This document shows positions 44,134-52,023 of a stretch of 64,000 bases of DNA, in pieces. The stretch comes from Mycobacteriales bacterium (GTDB taxonomy: Bacteria > Actinomycetota > Actinomycetes > JAFAQI01). Positions within the stretch are counted from its first letter, which is position 1; every line of letters starts with the position of its first letter. The translations under genes were made by a program, and so were the position numbers. Location of the stretch: NCBI GenBank assembly GCA_035550055.1, contig DASZRO010000031.1, positions 62,001-126,000 of the forward strand, read 5' to 3'. Under the pieces are notes generated by a model, which worked only from the letters and a program-made list of their open reading frames with translations, searched no databases and was not told the origin of the DNA.

Positions 44134-45393
44134 TCACGCCTTGATCGTTTCTCTCGCCCCCGGAGACTCCCGCCCGTCCTGTCGCGCGGTCAAGCGACGC
44201 CTCAGCGTGAGAGCGCCGGCGCAGGCGCCGCCACCGGCGCCGACGACGAGCGCGAGCCAGACGCCCCACAGCCCGTTGCCGATCAACGGCGCGGCGCTCA
44301 GCGGGCCGATCACCCCGGACACCCCGAACGTCATCGAGGACAGCGTGTTGTAGCGGCCACGCAGCTCGTCGGGTGCCAGGCTGTTGGTCAGCGCCGGCAT
44401 GATCGGGGACATCACCACCTCGCCGAGCGCGAACACGAGCGCGCAGCCGACCACGGCGATGATGGCGAGGCTGCTCGCCGGCCGGTGCGCCGCGAGTGCG
44501 AGCACGAGCCAGGAGCCCCCCAGCAGCGCGGAGGCGAGCGCCAGCAGCCGGCTGCGGCTTCGACCTTCGAGGCGCGGCAGCACCCCGAGCTGGATGACCA
44601 CGATCGTCGTGCAGTTGGCGGCGAACGCCCATCCGACGACCCGAGTCGAGACCTTGGCGACGTCCGCGCTGAACGCCGTGAAACCGTACTCGAGCTGGCC
44701 GTACGCGCACCCCATCAGCAGCACCCCGACTGCCACCAGGCGTACGAACACCCGGTCCGCCAGCACCGCGCGCCAACCGCCGTGCGGTGGCGCGTCAGGC
44801 ACCACGGGCAGGGCCGAGCCCAACGAGCGCAGGCCCACCACCACGACCCCGCCGGCGACGACGGACCCACCGGCGCAGAGATAGAGGACTTGGAACGAGC
44901 TCGGGTGGTGTACGTCGGCCACCGCGCCTCCGATCAGCCCGCCGAGGCCGATCCCGAGGTTCAACACGACGAAGGAGAGCCCGAAGAACCGCTGCCGGCC
45001 CGCCTCGGTCGTGGCCGAGGCGAGCAGGGTGTCGAACGCACCGATCAGCGGCGGGCCGCCCATCGCCGCGAGAGTCGCCGCGGCGAACGCCTGCCACACC
45101 GAGTGGACGAAGGCGTAGCCGCCGAGCCCGACTCCCTGCAGCACCGCGACGGCCACGTACACCGGACGCGACCCGTACCGGTCCACCAGCGCACCGGCCG
45201 GCCCCGCGGCGAGCAGGCCGGCGAGCCCGATCCAGGCGCCCGCGACTCCCACCCAGGTCGGGTCGAGACCGCGCACCTTCGTCAAGTAGATGAACAGGAA
45301 CGGCAGCACCAGCCCGAATCCGGCGGTCGACAGCAGCATGCTCGCGAGCAGTGTCGGCGCGGCCCGGAGGTCGTCCCGCCAATGCCCGGCCAC
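44134..45393 (-). CDS. MFS transporter
   Basis: A 419-residue protein with about twelve transmembrane helices in two halves. The first inter-helix loop has AGPAGALVDRYGSRPVYV, the classical G-x-L-x-D-R-x-G-x-R motif A of major facilitator drug/H+ antiporters; the second half has APDELRGRYNTL. Substrate unknown. GTG 45393 lies divergent to the unknown gene at 45471. No regulator is adjacent. Confidence 0.85.
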   Translation of the reverse strand: MAGHWRDDLRAAPTLLASMLLSTAGFGLVLPFLFIYLTKVRGLDPTWVGVAGAWIGLAGLLAAGPAGALVDRYGSRPVYVAVAVLQGVGLGGYAFVHSVWQAFAAATLAAMGGPPLIGAFDTLLASATTEAGRQRFFGLSFVVLNLGIGLGGLIGGAVADVHHPSSFQVLYLCAGGSVVAGGVVVVGLRSLGSALPVVPDAPPHGGWRAVLADRVFVRLVAVGVLLMGCAYGQLEYGFTAFSADVAKVSTRVVGWAFAANCTTIVVIQLGVLPRLEGRSRSRLLALASALLGGSWLVLALAAHRPASSLAIIAVVGCALVFALGEVVMSPIMPALTNSLAPDELRGRYNTLSSMTFGVSGVIGPLSAAPLIGNGLWGVWLALVVGAGGGACAGALTLRRRLTARQDGRESPGARETIKA

Positions 45394-45470
45394 TTTCAGT
45401 CCCCATCAATCGCCCTGGCAACAGGTCATCGCCGCTGGCCGTAGGTCTATCGCTGATGGAGGATCCCGGC

Positions 45471-46079
45471 ATGTCCATTTTGGGGGATCAGCTCGAGCTG
45501 TCCGCTCGTGTCTCACGTGCGAAGAACAACACGCTGGTCGTCACCTGCAGCGGCCCGGGCGGCGCCGACGTCGCCGTCGGACGGCAGAAGGGTGGCGCCG
45601 CCGTTCTGCTCGGGCTCAAGAACGGCGGCAAGGGCAGCTACACCGTCACCGGTACCGGCACCGAGCTCGGCGTCGAGGTCGCCGCAACCACTCGCGTCAC
45701 GCGGGACGGGCAACCGCTGGGATCGATCGTCGGGGAAGGCACGTCGGCGCGCATCGAGTCGGCGGGCGGGTCCGTGCTCGCCCACGTCAACCCGTTCCGC
45801 GGCGAGCGAGCCGACGCGGCATGGCCTCATCCGCTGACCTCGCCGGACGGCAAGCAGCTCGGGACGCTCACGCTGATGCGGACGATGCAGGCGTGGTCGC
45901 TGCAGGCGTTCGGCTATTGGGCAGCGACCTGGGAGATGACCGGGCTCGGGCTGAAGACACCGTCCGCCGGGGCCGTGTTGCAGCTGTCCGCCCCGGTCAG
46001 TGACATCCTCGCCGACCTGCTCGTCGCCGCGCTCGTCGACGTGACGACGCTGCCGCGCGGCTACGTCGCCACAACATAG
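45471..46079 (+). CDS. conserved hypothetical protein
   Basis: A 202-residue soluble protein I do not recognise. It is beta-rich and glycine-rich in the first 120 residues (VVTCSGPGGADVAVGRQKGG; GKGSYTVTGTGTELGVEV) and ends with a hydrophobic helix-rich part (LLVAALVDVTTLPRGYV). ATG 45471 has a GGAGG 8 bases upstream, which decides the start over in-frame codons at 45351 and 45456. Divergent from the MFS gene; its stop is 69 bases before the next gene. Confidence 0.55.
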   Translation: MSILGDQLELSARVSRAKNNTLVVTCSGPGGADVAVGRQKGGAAVLLGLKNGGKGSYTVTGTGTELGVEVAATTRVTRDGQPLGSIVGEGTSARIESAGGSVLAHVNPFRGERADAAWPHPLTSPDGKQLGTLTLMRTMQAWSLQAFGYWAATWEMTGLGLKTPSAGAVLQLSAPVSDILADLLVAALVDVTTLPRGYVATT

Positions 46080-46148
46080 GCGGCCCGACGCCGTCAACCT
46101 GCTCATGATCGTTTGCACCGCGGCGGCGGCGGGCAGGTTCGCCCCGTC

Positions 46149-46661
46149 ATGGCCGATGCTGTCGAACCGATCGAGTCTCACCGGCGAGACGCCGGCCTGC
46201 CGTGGCCGCGATGGGTCGGGATGGCGGTCCTCACCGGGATCGTCGTCGCCGCGCTGTGCAACGTCTTCGGCCAGCGAGCGACGACCGAGCACGTCCACGG
46301 TCCGCTCGCCGACCTGACGCTGCGCGCGCCGTCGACGGTCCGGCCCGGCCTGCTGTTCCAGGCCAAGGTGACCATCTCGGCGGATGCGGTACTTCCCGAC
46401 GCTCAGCTCGTCCTGAGCCCGGGCTGGGTCGACGGGCTCACGATGAACACTGAAGAGCCCTCGCCGACCAACGAGACCAGCGGTCCGGACGGGTCGCTGG
46501 TGTTCAGCATCGGGACGCTGAAGCCGGGTCAGCCCTTCACGGAGTACCTGGACTACCAGATCAACCCGACGAGCCTGAGCAACCGGTCGCAGACCCTCAC
46601 TGTGCGCAGCGACGGGACCACTGCGGCCACCCTCACCCGAACGCTGGCGGTCGTGCCGTGA
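46149..46661 (+). CDS. single-pass membrane protein upstream of DUF421 gene
   Basis: A 170-residue protein with one N-terminal membrane helix (WVGMAVLTGIVVAALCNVF) and an extracytoplasmic Ig-like/beta domain (VRPGLLFQAKVTISADAVLP; QINPTSLSNRSQTLTVRSDG). ATG 46149 is chosen to give a short N-tail before the helix. It sits 28 bases before the DUF421 gene, with which it likely forms a complex or operon. Confidence 0.6.
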   Translation: MADAVEPIESHRRDAGLPWPRWVGMAVLTGIVVAALCNVFGQRATTEHVHGPLADLTLRAPSTVRPGLLFQAKVTISADAVLPDAQLVLSPGWVDGLTMNTEEPSPTNETSGPDGSLVFSIGTLKPGQPFTEYLDYQINPTSLSNRSQTLTVRSDGTTAATLTRTLAVVP

Positions 46662-46689
46662 CCGTCAGCCGACTGGAGGTCGAGGCCTG

Positions 46690-47166
46690 ATGGACATCGC
46701 GCTGCGGACGATCGTCCTGTACTTCTTCGTCGTCGTGCTCATGCGTGTCGTCGGGCGCCGTGAGCTGTCCTCGCTGACCGCGGTCGACCTGGTCCTGCTG
46801 ATCGTGATGGGCGACGCGATCCAGCAGGGCCTGACCCAGGACGACTATTCAGTGACCGGCGCGATCATCGTCATCTCGACGTTCGCGGTGCTCCAGGTGG
46901 CGACCGCGTATGCCGGCTTCCGCTCGCGCACCGTACGTCGTCTGCTCGAGGGCCGACCGGTCGTGCTGATCGACGACGGCAAGCTGGTCGAGGCGAACCT
47001 GCGGCGCAACCGGCTGACCGCCGACGACGTCGCCGAGGAGATGCGGCTGCAGCAGATCATGTCCTTCGCAGACGTTCGCTGGGCGATCCTCGAGGCCAAC
47101 GGCCGGATCAGCTTCATCGAGCACCGCTCGCTGAAGGACTCCGCCGAGGCCGCAGGCACTTCCTAG
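46690..47166 (+). CDS. DUF421 (YetF-like) membrane protein
   Basis: A 158-residue protein of the YetF/DUF421 family: N-terminal transmembrane helices (RTIVLYFFVVVLMRVVGRRE; DLVLLIVMGDAIQQGL; IIVISTFAVLQVATAY), then the cytoplasmic part RPVVLIDDGKLVEANLRRNR. Function in the family is not settled; Bacillus members associate with the spore or envelope stress. GGAGG precedes ATG 46690. The stop overlaps the converging dioxygenase gene by 4 bases (CTAG). Confidence 0.82.
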   Translation: MDIALRTIVLYFFVVVLMRVVGRRELSSLTAVDLVLLIVMGDAIQQGLTQDDYSVTGAIIVISTFAVLQVATAYAGFRSRTVRRLLEGRPVVLIDDGKLVEANLRRNRLTADDVAEEMRLQQIMSFADVRWAILEANGRISFIEHRSLKDSAEAAGTS

Positions 47167-48008
47167 GCGGGTACGTCGCCTTCGAGGGTGATGCGGTGCA
47201 ACAGCCGTCGATGGCCGTGGTAGTCGTTGACCGGGTTGTGCTGGGCGCAGCGGTTGTCCCACATCGCCAACGAGCCGACCTGCCAGTTGAACCGGCAGGT
47301 GAACTCCGGCTTGACCTGGTGGGCGTAGAGGAAGCGCAGCAGCGGCTCGCTCTCGGCTTCGGTCATGCCGTCGAAGCGCGCGGTGTGCGCGACGTTGACG
47401 TAGAGCGCCTTGCGCCCGGTCTCGGGATGCGTACGGACCACCGGATGCACGGACTCGAAGTCCTGCGGCTCGACGCCCTCCAGCCCGCGGATGCGATCCT
47501 CGCGGGTCTTGCTGACATCCGCCCGCGCCGAGCTGTTGACCGCACGAAGACCGTCGAGGATCTCCCGCAGCTTCGGCGACAGCGCGTCGTAGGCCGCGTA
47601 CTGGTTGGCGAACAAGGTGTCGCCGCCGTACGGCGGGATCTCGCGGGCCAGCAGCATGGTGGCCATCGGCGGGCGTTCGAGATAAGTGGTGTCGGAGTGC
47701 CAGATGCCGCCGAAGTTGACGGTCTCGTGCGGCTCCTTGAGCACCGCGATGATCTCCGGGTGGCCGGGGATCCCGGGCACCAGCGGGTAGGCGCCGATCG
47801 GCCCGAAGCGCTTCGCGAGTCGCACGAACTGCTCGTCGCTGATCGGCTGGTCACGGAAGAACACCACCAGGTGCTCGAGCCACGCGCTGCGGATCTCCGC
47901 GACGACGTCGTCGTCGAGATCGACGCTGAGGTCGACCCCGCTGATCTCGGCGCCGAGCGCGCCGGCGATCGGCGTCACCGTGATGGTGCGGGTGCTGAGC
48001 ACCTGCAC
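47163..48008 (-). CDS. TauD/TfdA family alpha-ketoglutarate-dependent dioxygenase
   Basis: A 281-residue non-haem iron enzyme. The facial triad is His-x-Asp in IWHSDTT (~residues 103-105) and a distal His in DYHGHRRLLHR near the C-terminus; the Arg that binds 2-oxoglutarate follows. Such enzymes open C-S, C-O or C-N bonds (taurine, phenoxyacetates, alkyl sulfates) by hydroxylation. GTG 48008 (3 bases after the enoyl-CoA hydratase stop) or GTG 48002 starts the gene. The link with an alkyl-sulfatase-like gene at 1 kb is only suggestive. Confidence 0.85.
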   Translation of the reverse strand: MQVLSTRTITVTPIAGALGAEISGVDLSVDLDDDVVAEIRSAWLEHLVVFFRDQPISDEQFVRLAKRFGPIGAYPLVPGIPGHPEIIAVLKEPHETVNFGGIWHSDTTYLERPPMATMLLAREIPPYGGDTLFANQYAAYDALSPKLREILDGLRAVNSSARADVSKTREDRIRGLEGVEPQDFESVHPVVRTHPETGRKALYVNVAHTARFDGMTEAESEPLLRFLYAHQVKPEFTCRFNWQVGSLAMWDNRCAQHNPVNDYHGHRRLLHRITLEGDVPA

Positions 48009-48011
48009 AAA

Positions 48012-48881
48012 CTACTCGCTCGCGGCGGCGCTTTCATCCGCGGCCGCCGCCTGGCGACGCGCCATCTCGGCGGGCTTCATGTTGCCCTGCAGCACCTGAC
48101 CGATGAGCGCCTGCACGTCCTTGCTCATCGAGGCCAGCGTCACGAGGTCGTTCGAGCTCTGCCAGTGCACCCGCATGCCCATGAGCTCCCACGCCCGCTT
48201 GAGGTTGGCCTTGGTGGCCATCAACGTCGTGAGCGGCGCCTGAGCGACGTGCCGCGCGATCGCTTCGACCCGGTCCTCGAGCTGTTCGCGCGGGACGACT
48301 TCGTTGACGAGGCCGTACTCGAGCGCCTCCGCCGCACTGAGCGTCTGCGAGGTGTAGAGGTAGTACGCCGCGCGGCGCCAGTTCATGAACACCCACGGCT
48401 CGATCGAGCACTCGCCGGACGGCATGCCGAACCCCTGCAGCGGCGGGTAGCCGAAGTAGGCGTCCTCGGACGCGATGACCATGTCGGTCGTGAGCCCGTA
48501 GTGGGTGCCGCCGCCGACGCAGTAGCCGTGTACCGCGGCGATCGTCGGCTTGGCGAACTCCCACAGGTTCATGACCGGCTTGACGAAGATGTCGCTCTGG
48601 GCCTTCCACGCGCTGCCGCGCGCAGCCGTCTCCTCCGCGAAGGCGGGGTAGGCCTGCGCCATGTTCGCGACGATGTGGCCGGAGCAGAAGCCCTTCCCGT
48701 TCGCCTTGAGGATCACGACCTTGATGTCGTAGTCGCGCTCCGCGTCGTACAGCGCGGCGTCCACCTCTTCGGCCAGCACCTGGTCCTGGGCGTTGGCCTT
48801 CTCCGGCCAGTTCAGGATCACCCGGGCGATCGGGCCGTCCTTTTCGTAGATGATCCGCTGGCGGGTCTCGTTGAGGTCCAT
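48012..48881 (-). CDS. enoyl-CoA hydratase/isomerase family (crotonase) protein
   Basis: A 289-residue crotonase. Oxyanion-hole segments KGFCSGHIVANMA (about 63-75) and VHGYCVGGGTHYGL are present; a Glu sits in GECSIEPWVFMNWRRAAYYL (shown in part), but the usual second catalytic Glu position is not certain, so isomerase or hydrolase activity is equally possible. Followed by the TauD gene 3 bases on. The 14-bp motif at 48904 sits 22 bases before its ATG at 48881. Confidence 0.82.
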   Translation of the reverse strand: MDLNETRQRIIYEKDGPIARVILNWPEKANAQDQVLAEEVDAALYDAERDYDIKVVILKANGKGFCSGHIVANMAQAYPAFAEETAARGSAWKAQSDIFVKPVMNLWEFAKPTIAAVHGYCVGGGTHYGLTTDMVIASEDAYFGYPPLQGFGMPSGECSIEPWVFMNWRRAAYYLYTSQTLSAAEALEYGLVNEVVPREQLEDRVEAIARHVAQAPLTTLMATKANLKRAWELMGMRVHWQSSNDLVTLASMSKDVQALIGQVLQGNMKPAEMARRQAAAADESAAASE

Positions 48882-48903
48882 CTTGCGGACGCTAGCGGGT
48901 AGG

Positions 48904-48917
48904 TGACACGCGCGTCA
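48904..48917. promoter_or_regulatory. 14-bp operator, copy 1 (TGACACGCGCGTCA)
   Basis: Imperfect palindrome 22 bases upstream of the enoyl-CoA hydratase start on the minus strand, overlapping the stop of the deazaflavin gene. One of four copies of TGACRYNCGYGTCA in the window (others at 51996, 58310 and 59488). Confidence 0.55.
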
Positions 48918-49373
48918 GGGTCGGCTCGCCGTGTCGCGCGGCTCGCAGATCACGACCGGGATGTCACGGTCGGTGTTGCGCTGGTACCCCGCGTAGCCCT
49001 TGTAGGCGGCGACGATCTGCGGCCACAGCTGCGCCTTCTCGGTCGGCGACGCCGTCCGCGCCGTCATCGGCTTGGTCGCGCCGTCGATCGTGATCTCGAC
49101 GTCCGGGTTGGCGGCGAGGTTCTTGTACCAGTCGGGGTGGTCCTGCGAGCCGCCTTTCGAGGCGACGATGACGATGCGTTCCCCGTCGACGACGGGTGCC
49201 GTCAGCATCGTGGAGTACCGCTTGCCCGACTTTCTGCCGCGCACGTGCAGCTCGATCGGCCTCATCCCGAGGATGGTCTTCGGGAAGCGGCCGAAGGTCA
49301 GCGCCAGCAACGTGCGGTGCCCGGTCTCGAGCAGCCACGCGCCGGCACCGATGACCCGATCCGATGTGGGCAT
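48915..49373 (-). CDS. deazaflavin (F420)-dependent nitroreductase-fold protein (Ddn/DUF385)
   Basis: A 152-residue protein with the split-barrel fold of Ddn-like enzymes: PIELHVRGRKSGKRYSTMLT, VIVASKGGSQDHPDWYKNLA, NPDVEITIDGA. The R-G-R-K-S-G-x-x-Y-S-T motif and the GGSQDHPDWY signature are characteristic of F420-dependent quinone/nitro reductases. ATG 49373 matches the family start. A much longer in-frame stretch upstream is not coding. Confidence 0.85.
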   Translation of the reverse strand: MPTSDRVIGAGAWLLETGHRTLLALTFGRFPKTILGMRPIELHVRGRKSGKRYSTMLTAPVVDGERIVIVASKGGSQDHPDWYKNLAANPDVEITIDGATKPMTARTASPTEKAQLWPQIVAAYKGYAGYQRNTDRDIPVVICEPRDTASRP

Positions 49374-49445
49374 GCTGCCCCCCCTTCGTCGAGTGCCGAG
49401 CCTATTGCGGGCAGGTGATGCGGCGCTGGCGGCTAAGTACTGAGC

Positions 49446-51323
49446 ATGCGCAAAGGTCTGTGCGGTCTCGGCGCCGCCGTGACGCTGCTCGTCACGGCGG
49501 TCCCGGCGGTCGGCTCGGCGGCCGCCGCTGCGCCGTCCGCTCGCCCGGCCACGACGTCGACCGTGACGTCGACCGTCACGTCGACCACCGTGGCGATCCA
49601 GGGCTTCATCCCGGTGCCCGGCGCGAAGCTCGAGTACACCGTCGACCTGCCATCGGCGACCGGCAAGTACCCGACCGCGATGGTGTACGACGGCTACTGC
49701 GAAGGACCGGGTGCGCTGGCCTGCAACGACGTGGCGTCGGCGCACGCGTTGCTGGCGGCGGGCTTCGCCGTGATCGGCGTGAGCATCCGGGGCACCAGCT
49801 GCTCGACCGGCATCTTCGACGCGTTCACCGACCAGGAGTGGCGCGACGGCGCTGCCGCGGTCGAGTGGGTGGCTCGCCAGCCGTGGTCGAACGGCCGGGT
49901 CGGCATGATCGGCGACTCCTTCCCCGGCATCACCCAGCTCGGCGTCGCCGGGCTGCATCCCGCCCATCTCGACGCCATCGCACCGTTCCAGGTCACCACC
50001 GACATGTATCGCGACGTCGCCTACCCGGGCGGCATGGCCAACCTCGGGTTCGGGGCCTTCTGGGCCGGGGTCGACCAGCCGCTCAACTCCTATCGCAGCG
50101 GTCTCGATCAAGCGCTGAAGACGAAGGACCCCGGCTGCGTCGCGTCGATGCTGGAGAACCTCGCCGAGCTGCCGTTCCACAACGTCGCGTTGCAGGGCTT
50201 CCAGCACGCCTACGACGGGGCATGGTGGCAGCAGCACGAGCCCGGCGCCAACGTCGAGCGGATCCACATCCCGACGTTCGGATGCTTCACCTGGCAGGAC
50301 GACGAGGTGTCCAGCCGCGGCTCGTCGTACCTGAGCCAGCTCGACCCGAAGACCACCTGGGTCGTGGCGAGCAACGGCTACCACGGCATGTGCGAGCTGT
50401 CGATCCCGCGGGTCACCGACGAGCTGGTCGCGTTCTTCGACCGGTTCGTCAAGGGCGTGCACAACGGCTTCGCGCGCACCACCCCGCACGTGCAGCTGTG
50501 GCACGAGGCGCATGTCGACAGCGCCGGCCACAACGTGCCGAGCTGGGTGACGACGTACCCGTCGTACGCCTCGATGCCGGTGCGACCGATCTCGTTCTAC
50601 TTCAACTCCGACGGCAGCCTGTCGCTCACCCCGCCGAAGTCGGCGACCGCCCCGGCGAGGAGCTACGTCTACCCGCTGCCGGACCTCGGTAACGAGGACG
50701 GGGTGGTCGTCGGCCAGCACAACCTGCTGTGGAAGAGCGGCGACCCGACCGGCGGATCGCTGGCGTACACGACGCCGGCGCTCACCCACGACACGGAGCT
50801 GTTCGGCTCCGGGTCGGCGAACCTCTGGCTGAGCTCGACCGCGCCCGACACCGACCTGCAGATCACGTTGACCGAGGTACGCCCGGATGGCCAGGAGGTC
50901 TACATCGACCGCGGCTGGCTACGCGCGTCGCGCCGCAAGCTCGCGGTGAAGCGCTCGACCGTGCTGGCGCCGGTGCAGACCGACCAGGCCGCCGACGTCG
51001 AGGACCTCACGCCCGGCAAGCCGACGTACCTGCGGATCCAGCTCGACCCGTTCGACTACGTGTTCCGCAAGGGCTCGCGGATCCGGTTGTGGATCGATGC
51101 GCCGACCGGGCTGACCGGCGGCTGGTCACTGAACTTCCTCAACATCCCGGGCGTCAACAGCATCTACTCCGACGCGAGGCACCCGTCGGCGATCGTGCTC
51201 GGCGACCTGCGCAGCAGTGACCGGGCAGTGCCGCCCATGCCGAGGTGCGACACCATCCTCAACCAGCCGTGCCGCAAGAACCAGGCGTCCCTGCCGGTCG
51301 GGTCCCTGTCGGTCCCGCGCTAG
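49446..51323 (+). CDS. secreted CocE/NonD (S15) family hydrolase
   Basis: A 625-residue exported protein. Signal peptide (LCGLGAAVTLLVTAVPAVGS) then an S15 alpha/beta hydrolase with nucleophile Ser in GMIGDSFPGITQL (about residue 158), EWVARQPWSNGR before it, and catalytic His in NGYHGM. The C-terminal jelly-roll domain (PTYLRIQLDPFDYVFRKGSR, RLWIDAPT) is the cocaine-esterase/PepX type. Probably a secreted esterase or dipeptidyl peptidase. Its stop overlaps that of the converging aldolase gene by 4 bases (CTAG). Confidence 0.83.
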   Translation: MRKGLCGLGAAVTLLVTAVPAVGSAAAAAPSARPATTSTVTSTVTSTTVAIQGFIPVPGAKLEYTVDLPSATGKYPTAMVYDGYCEGPGALACNDVASAHALLAAGFAVIGVSIRGTSCSTGIFDAFTDQEWRDGAAAVEWVARQPWSNGRVGMIGDSFPGITQLGVAGLHPAHLDAIAPFQVTTDMYRDVAYPGGMANLGFGAFWAGVDQPLNSYRSGLDQALKTKDPGCVASMLENLAELPFHNVALQGFQHAYDGAWWQQHEPGANVERIHIPTFGCFTWQDDEVSSRGSSYLSQLDPKTTWVVASNGYHGMCELSIPRVTDELVAFFDRFVKGVHNGFARTTPHVQLWHEAHVDSAGHNVPSWVTTYPSYASMPVRPISFYFNSDGSLSLTPPKSATAPARSYVYPLPDLGNEDGVVVGQHNLLWKSGDPTGGSLAYTTPALTHDTELFGSGSANLWLSSTAPDTDLQITLTEVRPDGQEVYIDRGWLRASRRKLAVKRSTVLAPVQTDQAADVEDLTPGKPTYLRIQLDPFDYVFRKGSRIRLWIDAPTGLTGGWSLNFLNIPGVNSIYSDARHPSAIVLGDLRSSDRAVPPMPRCDTILNQPCRKNQASLPVGSLSVPR

Positions 51324-51973
51324 GCCTGGTTGGCCTTCTTCGTCGTGCCGTAGCCGCGCTTCATCGCCGCCTCGATGACCTTCTGCAGGTCCGCGTCGGT
51401 GAGCAGTGTCGGCGTGCCGAGGGAGGTCGCGCGGCTGTAGAGCTCGCAGCACCACTCGAGCATCTCGAGGGTCTCGCAGGCCCCCTCGATGGTCTGCCCG
51501 TGCGCCACGGAGCCGTGGTTGGCCATGAGCGCAGCGGTCTTGCCTTCCAGGGCGGTGGCGACGTTCTGCGCGAGCTCGGGACTGCCGAAGGTGGCGTACG
51601 GCGCGGTGCGCACCGACCCGCCGAGCATCAGCTGGCTGTAGTGGATGACGGGCAGCTCGGTGTGGGTGCACGCCACCGCGGTGGAGGCCAGCCCGTGCGC
51701 GTGCGCGACTGCCTTCGCGAACGACTTCTTGTAGACGAGCAGGTGCAGCTCGAGCTCCGAGGTCGGAGCGAGGTCGCCGTCGACGATCTGCCCGTCGAAG
51801 TCGACGACGGTCATCATCTGCGCAGTCAGCTCCTCGAGCACGCCGCCGGTCGGGGTGATCACCACGTGCTCGTCGGCCCGGATCGACAGGTTGCCCGCCG
51901 TACCGGTGACGAGACCTTTCGCGGCGACCCGATGACAAGCCGCGGCCAGCTGTGCGCGTTCCTTCTCGAGCAT
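51320..51973 (-). CDS. class II aldolase/adducin family protein
   Basis: A 217-residue protein of the fuculose-1-phosphate aldolase / ribulose-5-phosphate epimerase fold. Zinc ligands are visible in AVAHAHGLASTAVACT (His-x-His) and ANHGSVAHG; the catalytic acid in TSELELHLLVY. It should cleave or epimerise a phosphorylated sugar or a related small acid. ATG 51973 is preferred to the in-frame GTG 52003, because the latter lies inside the operator at 51996-52009. Confidence 0.82.
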   Translation of the reverse strand: MLEKERAQLAAACHRVAAKGLVTGTAGNLSIRADEHVVITPTGGVLEELTAQMMTVVDFDGQIVDGDLAPTSELELHLLVYKKSFAKAVAHAHGLASTAVACTHTELPVIHYSQLMLGGSVRTAPYATFGSPELAQNVATALEGKTAALMANHGSVAHGQTIEGACETLEMLEWCCELYSRATSLGTPTLLTDADLQKVIEAAMKRGYGTTKKANQA

Positions 51974-51995
51974 GGCGAGGACGTTACCGGTTGCC

Positions 51996-52009
51996 TGACG
52001 CACGCGTCA
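51996..52009. promoter_or_regulatory. 14-bp operator, copy 2 (TGACGCACGCGTCA)
   Basis: Core of an 18-bp near-perfect palindrome (51994-52011) 22 bases upstream of the aldolase ATG, the same distance as copy 1 has from its gene. Confidence 0.6.
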
Positions 52010-52023
52010 GGGTCGGTACCGCC